From Candidatus Zixiibacteriota bacterium (GTDB lineage: Bacteria; Zixibacteria; MSB-5A5; JAABVY01; JAHJOQ01), in the NCBI GenBank assembly GCA_024275215.1, contig JAJRZO010000232.1, positions 1 to 5,641 of the forward strand: DNA of 5,641 nucleotides. The letters are read 5' to 3'. The notes under the pieces were generated by a model. The model saw only the letters and a list, made by a program, of their open reading frames with translations. It did no database searches and was not told the DNA's origin. A program made the translations under genes and the position numbers. Shown piece after piece: positions 1-5,641 of this stretch (the stretch's first letter is position 1; each line of letters begins with the position of its first letter).

Positions 1-220
1 ATTCCAAATCCATGTGTACTGACTTGTTGAGAATAGTACTATCCACGAAGACAAGATTTCCGTGCTCACTTTCAAGTGTCGGGTCTTCATGGCATTCGAG
101 ACACGTTTCACTATCTTTTTCCTGCGCCACAAGAGTCGGACTGAATACGACAAGCAGGAGAATCACTAACGACGATAGTAGACTGCCAAGATACGAAATA
201 CTATGTTTGTTACCACTCAT
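1..220 (-). CDS. c-type cytochrome, N-terminal fragment (runs off left edge)
   Basis: The reverse strand from ATG at 220-218 reads without a stop to the window edge, giving 73 complete codons. The protein begins MSGNKHSISYLG, followed by a hydrophobic segment (about residues 10-31, SLLSSLVILLLVVF) and a likely signal-peptidase site near LVA-Q. Shortly after comes a CLECH heme c attachment motif. The spacing of CLECH, a stretch LVFVDSTILNKSVHMDLE and presumably a next heme beyond the edge resembles periplasmic multiheme cytochromes of the c3/c7 or NapC-associated kind, but only one CxxCH is visible. It follows the porin-cytochrome genes on the same strand after 156 bp, so it may be a further part of the electron-transfer chain. 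No clear Shine-Dalgarno sequence precedes the ATG, so the start is moderately supported; no other in-frame start lies close upstream. The total heme number and the subfamily cannot be told. Confidence 0.8.
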   Translation of the reverse strand, partial: MSGNKHSISYLGSLLSSLVILLLVVFSPTLVAQEKDSETCLECHEDPTLESEHGNLVFVDSTILNKSVHMDLE

Positions 221-250
221 ACGGCATACACCGATCTTATAATACCTTGA

Positions 251-275
251 GGTTCGACACCGAATGTATCGAACC
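251..275. repeat. interrupted palindrome upstream of the cytochrome gene
   Basis: GGTTCGA at 251-257 is matched by its reverse complement TCGAACC at 269-275, and two further complementary pairs lie inside after one mismatch. It sits about 31 bp before the ATG of the cytochrome gene at 220. It could be an operator or a 5'-leader hairpin. On the plus strand it is followed by a T-rich stretch, as in a terminator, but no plus-strand gene is visible to be terminated. Confidence 0.4.
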
Positions 276-297
276 TGTTTTGTTACATCACGAGTCG

Positions 298-330
298 GAG
301 GCCGAAGCCCGTTTACAGGGCTCCAGCCCC
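298..330 (-). other. strong RNA stem-loop between porin and cytochrome genes
   Basis: In minus-strand RNA the bases from 330 to 318 can pair with those from 310 to 298, giving 13 consecutive pairs around a 7-nt loop (UGUAAAC, 317-311). Three of the pairs are G-U wobbles, which would be A-C mismatches in plus-strand RNA, so the fold favours the transcript of the operon. It lies 47 nt after the porin stop codon. There is no U-run after the stem, so it is not a classical intrinsic terminator. It may instead be a 3' stabiliser, a processing site or a weak attenuator. Confidence 0.45.
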
Positions 331-376
331 AACATTAGCTGTTTAACCGATTCGAGATAACTCACCATCGAGCATC

Positions 377-2530
377 TCAGAAATCATATCGCAATCCGGC
401 TCTTACGGTAAAATAAGATCCGGTTTCATCGCCGTAAACATAGCCCCCAGCGTCATCCTTGAGATCGATATATGAAACGCCAGCAGTCCATATCACACTC
501 GGGCTGAATCTGTAATCAAACCCGACGCCACTCCGCAGAATACTGTAATCGAGATCCGAATATGTATACATATTCGAATAGTCGTAGTCACGCGCGGCAA
601 AAAAGCCTCCCTCTGGCGGGTCAGGCATATTCACTTGATCCAGCGCAGATTTGTTTTTCGAGAACTGACCTGTAAAATTCAATGTCAGTTTGCTCGACGC
701 GATATAGACAATATTTGCATACATCGAATGCGATCTGTTTTTGAAGTCAGCATCAGTGTAAAGAGATCCGAAATGAGCAGGTTTCGAGTCGACCGACCCG
801 AGATGACCCGCTCACCCATCCATCATTACTACGGTGATCGGTCCCGTAGATTTGTTATACGAATACGTGTAACCTGTATTCAGCACCCACTTGTTGCCTG
901 CGGAGACATCGATACCGACGCTCGGCTGAAACGCCGAGTGTTCGACAGTAAGGCTGTCGAGTTCGGTATTCTTGTCGATTGTCATCTTCAGACCGGCATT
1001 CAAACCGACTTTCTTGCTGGCGCGATAGTTACCGCTCAGATTAACAACGTGTTTGATCGTCGGCAGGGTCGTGATGTTCTGATATCTCAGGTCACGTTCC
1101 CGCTGATAATAGTAAATGTTGGGTGCTCCGTTTTCCTTCTTGAGAATGTCCGCGCCGGGTTTCTCAAAAATACCCTTGTAACTGACAAACGGATCATTTG
1201 TCAATTCAAGTCTGTATTTGGCGGAAAGCTTATACTTCAGGCCATCCCTGAACCTTATGCTTCCCTCGCCGAAGTATGTATTGGTTGCACTCTCGCTGCC
1301 AAGATTTGGATAGTCATACCTGCGGATATGCTCATAGCCCGCAAGAACATGAACCCTCGTCTTCGGATTCATACGGATGAGAGCTTTGATCGTACCTTTT
1401 CCGTATAGTCTGTCAAGACTTGACTCCCGACGATAGTCGAATATATCAAGATCTCCACCTGTGCGTCCCTCACGCCATGGGGGAATGTCATAGACTACAT
1501 CGTTAGATGTCGTTTTCGACAATGCGCCGTACGCGTAGAGTCTGAATTTCGGACTAATCATAGTGGTGTATTTGACAGTACCGCCTACTACAACATTGTC
1601 GAGATTGGAAACATCGTTTTTCGTCCTGGAATACGAGAACGATCCGTTCAGCAGGTGTTTGCCCTTATCCACCTGAAACTTAACTTTGCTCGAATACTTC
1701 CTGATGTCAGGATAAATACCAGTCGGCATATCCTTACCATTATATATTTCTCGTGAACTGAATTCTTCGGCATCTCCTCCGCTGACCGGATTCTTAGCTT
1801 CGTCGTAGAAGAAAGAAATATCATCAGCATAAGACTTGAATGTCCGGTAACTGAACTTATAACCAACCGAAACATCACCTTTAGAGGCCTCAAGTCCAAG
1901 GTTGGTCTGATTGGTCAGCCTCTTGACCTCAGCCGATTTGGTCGAAACGTGACAAGAATAACAATGCGATATCGAGGTTTTCTGCTCATCTCCTTTGTCA
2001 AAAATGAATCGATGTGCGGCAACCAGTTTAAGATCATACTTCTCTGCCAGCATGAGTTCGAATTCCGCTTCGGCCTGGTGTCGATCAAAACCATAATCCA
2101 TAATTGAATCGAGAGCTTCGTGACTAAGTATTTTAGCCTTCTTACCGATAGCTTCTCTGGCATTGAAATTATCCAGAAGATCGAACTGCAACTGTTTTCT
2201 GAAAACCTGATAACCTATTTTCATCGAGAAACGATTGTTCGCTCGCAGCCTCATATTCGCGAATGCGTTCTTGTTGTCATAAAACTGCCCGTCGAGCGAA
2301 AACAGGTTATCCTCGGTCGATCCGAGAATTGTAAAGCCGATTTCAGGGTAAGCATCCGAACCGATGCGGTTGAATTCGCCGACCTTTTTGGCATAATCAT
2401 TGAAATCGGTGTAGTGGCTTCCCAGCCAGAGCGAATATGTGTAGTCTGCCCTGACAACTCCTGACGTGACAAGCACGATAAGGGCGAGGAACAGCACTAC
2501 AAATCTATTCGTTGTGTGCGATGTTTTCAT
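377..2530 (-). CDS. MtrB/PioB-type outer-membrane beta-barrel, candidate selenoprotein with an in-frame UGA
   Basis: This is the outer-membrane porin of an MtrAB/PioAB-like conduit; such barrels hold a decaheme cytochrome and let electrons cross the outer membrane. Translation from ATG at 2530, preceded by GGAGG, gives a signal peptide (hydrophobic about residues 11-25, cleavage near VRA-DY) and then many amphipathic beta-strands. Counting through TGA at 814-812 as one residue (573), the frame runs on to TGA at 379-377, for 717 residues ending AGLRYDF, the terminal aromatic typical of barrel proteins. About 700 residues is normal for MtrB; stopping at 572 would lose roughly five strands. A SECIS-like hairpin begins at the internal TGA, so Sec573 is inferred. 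CYSCH (residues 190-194) is a heme c motif and holds the only cysteines after the signal peptide. The gene lies 10 bp after the decaheme cytochrome gene, so the two are translationally close. The alternative is a nonsense mutation or sequencing error in an ordinary porin gene. The family call is strong (0.85); the Sec call is weaker (about 0.6). Confidence 0.83.
774..814 (-). promoter_or_regulatory. candidate bacterial SECIS element starting at the in-frame UGA
   Basis: In minus-strand RNA the lower stem pairs 814-806 (UGAGCGGGU) with 782-774 (ACCUGCUCA), 9 bp with one G-U and including the UGA itself. After an internal loop (CAUC on one side, A on the other) the upper stem pairs 801-795 (UCGGGUC) with 790-784 (GACUCGA), 7 bp with one G-U, closing a GGUC tetraloop at 794-791. 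Seventeen nucleotides separate UGA from the apical loop. From established knowledge, the E. coli fdhF SECIS also places its apical loop 17 nt after UGA and shows GGUC there, where SelB contacts the loop G and U. The bulged U of the E. coli element is not obvious here, although SECIS elements vary between phyla. No folding software or SECIS search was run. Confidence 0.62.
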
Positions 2531-2535
2531 ATTGT

Positions 2536-2540
2536 CCTCC
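2536..2540 (-). promoter_or_regulatory. ribosome binding site that fixes the porin start
   Basis: GGAGG on the minus strand, five bases before ATG at 2530. It falls between the stop of the decaheme cytochrome gene (2543-2541) and the porin ATG. It supports this start, which also begins a proper signal peptide, over an in-frame GTG at 2608 that would add 26 uncharacteristic residues overlapping the upstream gene. Confidence 0.9.
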
Positions 2541-3506
2541 TCACCTCGTAAGTGCTCTGCCGCTGCCGGAAATCGACTGCGACGGAAGATCAGAACCGTG
2601 AATCTCACTGTGACACTGGGTGCATTTCGTCAACATCCCGATCTTGAACCCATCAGGCGTCGATGTAATAAACCTGTTGGGATCAGTCGGAACCGGTTCC
2701 TCATCCGGTATATCCTGACCCGGGAGTTGTGTGTGGAAATGCATAGCATGGCAATTCAAACATAATGTCGGCTCGGACTGAACCAGCAGATTGTCCGCAA
2801 CCGTTCCATGCGGCGAGTGACACATCCTGCAATCCTCGTTGACCGGCTCATGTTCGAACATGAACGGTCCTTCTTTATCCGGATGGCATGTGAAACAAAG
2901 CTCGCGGCTGTCATCGCCCATTGCGAATTTATTCTCGGTGCCATGAATATTGTGACATGATTCGCAATCAAGCTTTCCTTCGGTTACCGGGTGATGCGAC
3001 GGCATGTAGAACTCGGCGCGGACATCCGTGTGACAACCATAGCAAAGATCGGGTGTCGGAGTCTTCAGCATCTGTCCGGCTTTTGAATGAACCGTATGGC
3101 AAGTTGAACAATTGACATTCTCAGCGCCATGTGCCGAGAATTGCCAGTCGGCAAATTTGCTGTCGGAATGGCAATCAAGACATAGTGGTTTGTCGTCCAT
3201 TCCAGACGTTTTCGCCGGGTTGATTATCAAATCCGGATCCTGTTGTTCGGCATGCGCCGAACCTGGGCCATGACAGGATTCACACAGCTTGTCTTCATAC
3301 TTCTTAACTTTGCTGAGAAGAAGACCATGCGTCGTTTCAGAAAATCCTTCCATAACATCATCGTGGCAGCTACCGCATGCCTCCGAACCGATATACTCCG
3401 CATTTGGCGGCGGTCCGGCGGAAACATCCGCAGGGATGAGCCACAATGCTGCCAGTATCAGCGCCAGAAGCACTGAGTAGAGGCCGGGTTTGCTCAAACT
3501 GAGCAT
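2541..3506 (-). CDS. DmsE/MtrA-family periplasmic decaheme c-type cytochrome
   Basis: The 321-residue protein has a signal peptide (hydrophobic about residues 10-24, cleavage near DVSA-G30/31) and exactly ten CxxCH heme motifs with first cysteines at residues 44, 75, 109, 133, 155, 181, 204, 226, 249 and 295. Number, spacing and total length match the DmsE/MtrA/PioA family. In Shewanella and Rhodopseudomonas these are the periplasmic wire that plugs into an MtrB/PioB barrel. Many extra histidines (for example HHP at 171-173) can act as distal axial ligands. The barrel gene follows after 10 bp, so the pair forms one conduit; heme attachment would need the Ccm or Ccs machinery, which is not in the window. 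The start is supported by GGAGG at 3520-3516, nine bases upstream. The TetR gene ends 43 bp before it on the same strand. Whether electrons flow out (metal or extracellular reduction) or in (oxidation) cannot be decided from the sequence. Confidence 0.95.
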   Translation of the reverse strand: MLSLSKPGLYSVLLALILAALWLIPADVSAGPPPNAEYIGSEACGSCHDDVMEGFSETTHGLLLSKVKKYEDKLCESCHGPGSAHAEQQDPDLIINPAKTSGMDDKPLCLDCHSDSKFADWQFSAHGAENVNCSTCHTVHSKAGQMLKTPTPDLCYGCHTDVRAEFYMPSHHPVTEGKLDCESCHNIHGTENKFAMGDDSRELCFTCHPDKEGPFMFEHEPVNEDCRMCHSPHGTVADNLLVQSEPTLCLNCHAMHFHTQLPGQDIPDEEPVPTDPNRFITSTPDGFKIGMLTKCTQCHSEIHGSDLPSQSISGSGRALTR

Positions 3507-3549
3507 AAGTGAAATCCTCCCTCATTTCCTCTGCATTTTAGTTCTCCTC

Positions 3550-4152
3550 CTATTGTATTTCTGTTGCGAGTCCTCGCACATATATAGGAATATTATTAGC
3601 TATCACTTTGTCAGCGCCAAATGTTTTACCGAACATTCCCTTCCAGAGTGTTCTGGACAATGCGCAGTCGAAAACCATCCCGATGAAACACCTCGCTGTA
3701 ATCTCATTATCTTTCTTAATTATCAATCCCTTCTCGAACAGAATATCCAGCCTCTTCTGTAAGTACATGACATACGTTCCACGAATTGTCTGGTAAACCT
3801 GTCTCGCTTTCTGATGACCCTGCAAAGCTGAATAGAAAAGAAGCCGATTCATAGCATCATCTTTTGAAGCATGTTCAAGAATATGAGTTGCCAATGCCAT
3901 GAGAATACGTTCGAGGTCCATCTCATCCTTATATTCTGCAAATGCTTTTTCAACATCTACATGTGACCTGATAGAATCGAGAACAGCATCATATATAGCC
4001 TCTTTGGAATCGAAATAGCGGTAGAGTGCCGGCTCGGACACTCCACACTCCTCAGCCAGTTCCCGAGTCGTAACCTTATCGAATCCTCTCCGGCTGAAAA
4101 GACGACTTGCCACTCTGATTATCTGCTGTTTCCTGTCTGATCCGGCTTTCAT
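3550..4152 (-). CDS. TetR-family transcriptional regulator
   Basis: The 200-residue protein has the usual TetR layout. An N-terminal helix-turn-helix domain spans about residues 8-55, with IIRVASRLFSRRGFDKVT then TTRELAEECGVSEPALYRYF and DSKEAIYDAV, the signature of the family. A helical ligand/dimer domain of about 145 residues follows (ILMALATHILEHASKDDAMN, YLQKRLDILFEKGLI and others). The ligand is unknown. ATG at 4152 is preferred to an in-frame TTG at 4164, which leaves no room for a ribosome site; a GAGG lies 13 bases before the ATG, a rather long spacing. It is the first gene after a promoter that overlaps a palindrome, and the decaheme cytochrome gene follows 43 bp downstream, so it probably represses itself and the conduit genes. 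The gene ends with TAG. Confidence 0.92.
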   Translation of the reverse strand: MKAGSDRKQQIIRVASRLFSRRGFDKVTTRELAEECGVSEPALYRYFDSKEAIYDAVLDSIRSHVDVEKAFAEYKDEMDLERILMALATHILEHASKDDAMNRLLFYSALQGHQKARQVYQTIRGTYVMYLQKRLDILFEKGLIIKKDNEITARCFIGMVFDCALSRTLWKGMFGKTFGADKVIANNIPIYVRGLATEIQ

Positions 4153-4188
4153 TCTAACAGACAAACCTCATAAGGGGTCGAGAGCATG

Positions 4189-4206
4189 TTAGTGATCGGT
4201 TACTAA
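4189..4206. promoter_or_regulatory. palindromic operator candidate for the TetR regulator
   Basis: TTAGTGATCGGTTACTAA is an 18-bp imperfect palindrome with 14 symmetric positions; both five-base ends (TTAGT/ACTAA) match perfectly. It overlaps the predicted -10 element and start of transcription, 36 bp before the ATG of the TetR gene. Its size and position are typical of TetR-family autoregulation. That this TetR binds it is inferred. Confidence 0.65.
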
Positions 4207-4228
4207 TAAATATCAGATGCAATGTCAA
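4200..4228 (-). promoter_or_regulatory. sigma70-like promoter of the tetR-cytochrome-porin operon
   Basis: On the minus strand a perfect -35 box TTGACA (4228-4223) is followed by a 17-bp spacer and a weak -10 box TAGTAA (4205-4200). Transcription would start near 4193, about 40 bases before the TetR start codon. The -10 lies in the palindrome at 4189-4206, so a bound repressor would block RNA polymerase. The weak point is the -10 box, which keeps only three consensus bases. I see no gene or clear element in 4231-4325. Confidence 0.55.
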
Positions 4229-4325
4229 GCAAATTCGACGGGCAAAGCAGACGTAATTAGTTGTATATTAGAGAGTTGGGGGAGGTAAGGCTGACAGCTT
4301 TCGAGAAATCAATCACAAAGTAGTA

Positions 4326-4361
4326 AAATCTAAGGCGGGTCAGAAGACCCGCCTTAGATTT
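4326..4361 (-). terminator. intrinsic terminator of the T9SS-sorted protein gene
   Basis: A perfect 16-bp inverted repeat (4326-4341 with 4346-4361) closes a 4-base loop. The stem has a GC-rich upper part (GGCGGGTC) and A/T flanks, and in the minus direction it ends GATTTTACTACTTT, an interrupted T-run. It starts 26 bp after the stop codon at 4388 and separates that gene from the TetR operon promoter. Confidence 0.85.
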
Positions 4362-4387
4362 GGATTATAGCCGGAAACAGAGTAGAG

Positions 4388-5641
4388 CTATTTCAATAGC
4401 ATCATCTTCTTGATTTCGACCACAACATCGGTTTGCAGCTTGTAGAAATAGACGCCACTCGCCTGATCGGAAGCATCCCATATAAATGAATGCGCTCCCG
4501 CTCTCAGATTCCCATCTACCAGAGTCGCAACTCGTTGACCGAGCAAATTGTATATGTCAAGACTGACATAACTATCTCTCGACAAAGAGAAGTCGATCCG
4601 AGTTGTCGGATTGAACGGGTTGGGATAGTTCTGAGAAAGACTAAACCGTTCCGGAGCAATTGGGTTGACTTTCGCAAAGGAGGTCGTTCCGCCATTTCCA
4701 CGGAACTCAACCTCATCGATGTAGACATCATCTGCGTTTCCGCTGGCATCGCACATGAACCGAATCCTGGCGTTCGTCGGGAAATTGTACTGACTGCTTG
4801 AAATGGGAACGATTTCATGATAGAAGTTATTATTCTGGAAATCGATTCCCTGCGCCCATGTGGCAACAGTCTGCCAGGAGGAACCATCATAATACTGAAG
4901 CCAGAAGTCCTCTCTCGAATTATCCATACTCTTGGGATAATACCAGAACTCGACCTCCAATTGGGAATAACCGGTCACATCGTGACCGACTGTATGGTAG
5001 AATGACGACGCTACGCCGCTATTGTCCTGGATATCGATTGCAGCACTGCCTTGATGAGCATACGTTCCACCCGTATAGCGACTGCAATCGCCACCGCCAT
5101 CGGAATAGTTACCCCAGCCGCCTTCGAAGTCATCATAGGTTATCACGACCCAACTGCCGGGATCGGTCACAGTGATGTAATTGGTCTTGATTTCATCATC
5201 ACTGCCATTAGCGTTTGTAGCGGTTAACGTAACGGTGTATGTGCCGGGTGTGGCGTACTCGTGCGATGGGTTCTGCGCTGCCGAACTGCCGCCATCACCA
5301 AAATCCCAACTCCAGCTTGTCGGGGATCCCGTCGACATGTCAGTGAAATTGACAGTCAGCGGCGCATTGCCGCTGGTCGGGCTGCCGACAAAGTCAGCGG
5401 TCGGAGGAACAGGACCGACCGAGCCGCTCGCCCTGAACTCGATTTCGTCAATGTAAACGTCATCCGCGTTACCGCTGGCGTCGCACATGAACCTGATCTT
5501 GGCATTGACGGGGAAATTGTAGTCGTTGCTTGAGATCGAGACAACCTCGTGATAGAAGTTATTGTTCTCGAAATCGACACCCTTATCGAATATTGCGACA
5601 GTCTGCCATGTCGAGCCATCATAGTACTGAACCCAGAAGTC
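4388..5641 (-). CDS. secreted PKD-domain protein with T9SS C-terminal sorting domain (5' end outside window)
   Basis: The frame is open from the right edge to TAG-free sequence ending at 4388, giving 417 visible residues; an ATG at 5488 is internal, since the same frame and domain continue upstream of it. In order there is a partial beta-sandwich-like domain (5432-5641), a PKD domain (about 5165-5407; WSWDFGDG, HEYATPGTYTVTLTATN), and a full copy of the sandwich domain (about 4700-5135, ending in the same FMCDASGNADDVYIDE motif). A sorting domain follows (about 4391-4651; YPNPFNPTTRIDFSLS, GQRVATLVDG, GVYFYKLQ, KKMMLLK). The sorting domain belongs to the type A T9SS family used by FCB bacteria for export across the outer membrane, so the product is secreted or attached to the cell surface. 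PKD and sandwich domains usually serve adhesion, carbohydrate binding or spacing. Any catalytic domain would lie upstream, so the activity is unknown. It shares no transcript with the TetR operon. Confidence 0.9.
   Translation of the reverse strand, partial: DFWVQYYDGSTWQTVAIFDKGVDFENNNFYHEVVSISSNDYNFPVNAKIRFMCDASGNADDVYIDEIEFRASGSVGPVPPTADFVGSPTSGNAPLTVNFTDMSTGSPTSWSWDFGDGGSSAAQNPSHEYATPGTYTVTLTATNANGSDDEIKTNYITVTDPGSWVVITYDDFEGGWGNYSDGGGDCSRYTGGTYAHQGSAAIDIQDNSGVASSFYHTVGHDVTGYSQLEVEFWYYPKSMDNSREDFWLQYYDGSSWQTVATWAQGIDFQNNNFYHEIVPISSSQYNFPTNARIRFMCDASGNADDVYIDEVEFRGNGGTTSFAKVNPIAPERFSLSQNYPNPFNPTTRIDFSLSRDSYVSLDIYNLLGQRVATLVDGNLRAGAHSFIWDASDQASGVYFYKLQTDVVVEIKKMMLLK
4700..4909 (-). repeat. 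70-codon domain repeat, copy 2
   Basis: This segment encodes DFWLQYYDGSSWQTVA through DDVYIDEVEFR. It aligns without gaps to the 70 codons at 5432-5641, with about 55 of 70 residues identical. It forms the end of a larger sandwich domain that starts near 5135 with YDDFEGGWGNYSDGG. The two copies are separated by the PKD domain. Confidence 0.9.
5432..5641 (-). repeat. 70-codon domain repeat, copy 1 (cut by window edge)
   Basis: This segment encodes DFWVQYYDGSTWQTVA through DDVYIDEIEFR, the counterpart of 4700-4909. The most different part is a four-residue run (IFDK against TWAQ); FMCDASGNADDVYIDE is identical. The rest of this copy lies beyond the right edge. Confidence 0.9.

Noticed and set aside
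210..227. Five-codon leader frame (MPYEW) overlapping the cytochrome start
   Set aside because: There is no ribosome site and no attenuator structure around it; an overlap this short is expected by chance.
812..814. Simple pseudogene by nonsense mutation
   Set aside because: Not excluded, but less favoured. There is no other stop or frameshift in 717 codons, the upstream partner gene is intact, and a SECIS-like hairpin of 16 bp starts exactly at the TGA.
812..814. Alternative genetic code with TGA as Gly or Trp
   Set aside because: The decaheme cytochrome gene stops at TGA (2543-2541) just before the porin ribosome site, and the porin itself stops at TGA (379-377) right after its terminal phenylalanine.
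635..1408. 257-codon open frame on the plus strand
   Set aside because: It lies wholly antisense to the porin gene, has no ribosome site and shows no recognisable protein features; it is a frame shadow.
377..2608. Two separate genes: a 598-codon frame ending at 812 and a 115-codon frame starting at 724
   Set aside because: Both are in the same frame, with 29 sense codons between the TGA at 812-814 and the ATG at 724. Together they make one barrel protein of family length. The ATG at 724 lies inside a beta-strand and has no ribosome site or signal peptide.
4162..4164. TTG start for the TetR gene
   Set aside because: It adds only four residues, and the nearby GAGG is almost adjacent to it, too close for a ribosome site. 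The ATG at 4152 fits the family better.
4279..4324. Short plus-strand frame after a G-rich, ribosome-site-like GGGGGAGG
   Set aside because: It would need a TTG or CTG start and encode about 10-15 residues with no recognisable features, ending at the terminator hairpin; support is too weak.

Overview
The window looks like chromosomal DNA from a Gram-negative bacterium with an outer membrane. All supported genes lie on the minus strand, so transcription runs from right to left. A C-terminal type IX secretion (T9SS) sorting domain of the 'YPNPFNP...GVYFYKL...KKMMLLK' kind, together with multiheme cytochromes, points to the FCB group. Candidate phyla such as Zixibacteria, KSB1 or Caldithrix-like lineages would fit. 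This placement is an inference from gene content, not a phylogeny.

Right part (4388-5641): the C-terminal portion of a large secreted protein that starts outside the window. It has a tandemly repeated beta-sandwich-like domain on both sides of a PKD domain, then a T9SS type A sorting domain. A 16-bp hairpin (4326-4361) ends this transcript.

Middle and left (377-4228): an apparent operon. A TTGACA promoter whose -10 overlaps an 18-bp palindrome drives a TetR-family regulator (3550-4152). Next come a DmsE/MtrA-type decaheme cytochrome (2541-3506) and an MtrB/PioB-type outer-membrane beta-barrel (377-2530). The last two are the periplasmic and barrel parts of a porin-cytochrome conduit, which carries electrons across the outer membrane. 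After a 156-bp gap with two hairpin-forming elements, a fourth gene begins (1-220). It encodes the signal peptide and first CxxCH of another c-type cytochrome and runs off the left edge.

The main discovery candidate is in the barrel gene. The reading frame is interrupted by one in-frame TGA (812-814) and then continues in the same frame for 144 more codons. Those codons supply the last beta-strands and the terminal phenylalanine expected of this family. Starting at that UGA, the mRNA can fold into a 41-nt two-stem hairpin (9 bp plus 7 bp) with a GGUC apical loop. The loop lies 17 nt after the UGA, which is the layout of a bacterial SECIS element. The simplest hypothesis is that this is a selenocysteine-containing MtrB/PioB-like protein (717 residues, Sec573), not a broken gene. 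Neighbouring genes, and this gene itself, use TGA as a normal stop, so general recoding of TGA is ruled out. The same barrel carries a CYSCH heme-attachment motif in a long loop predicted to face outward, so the porin itself may be a cytochrome.
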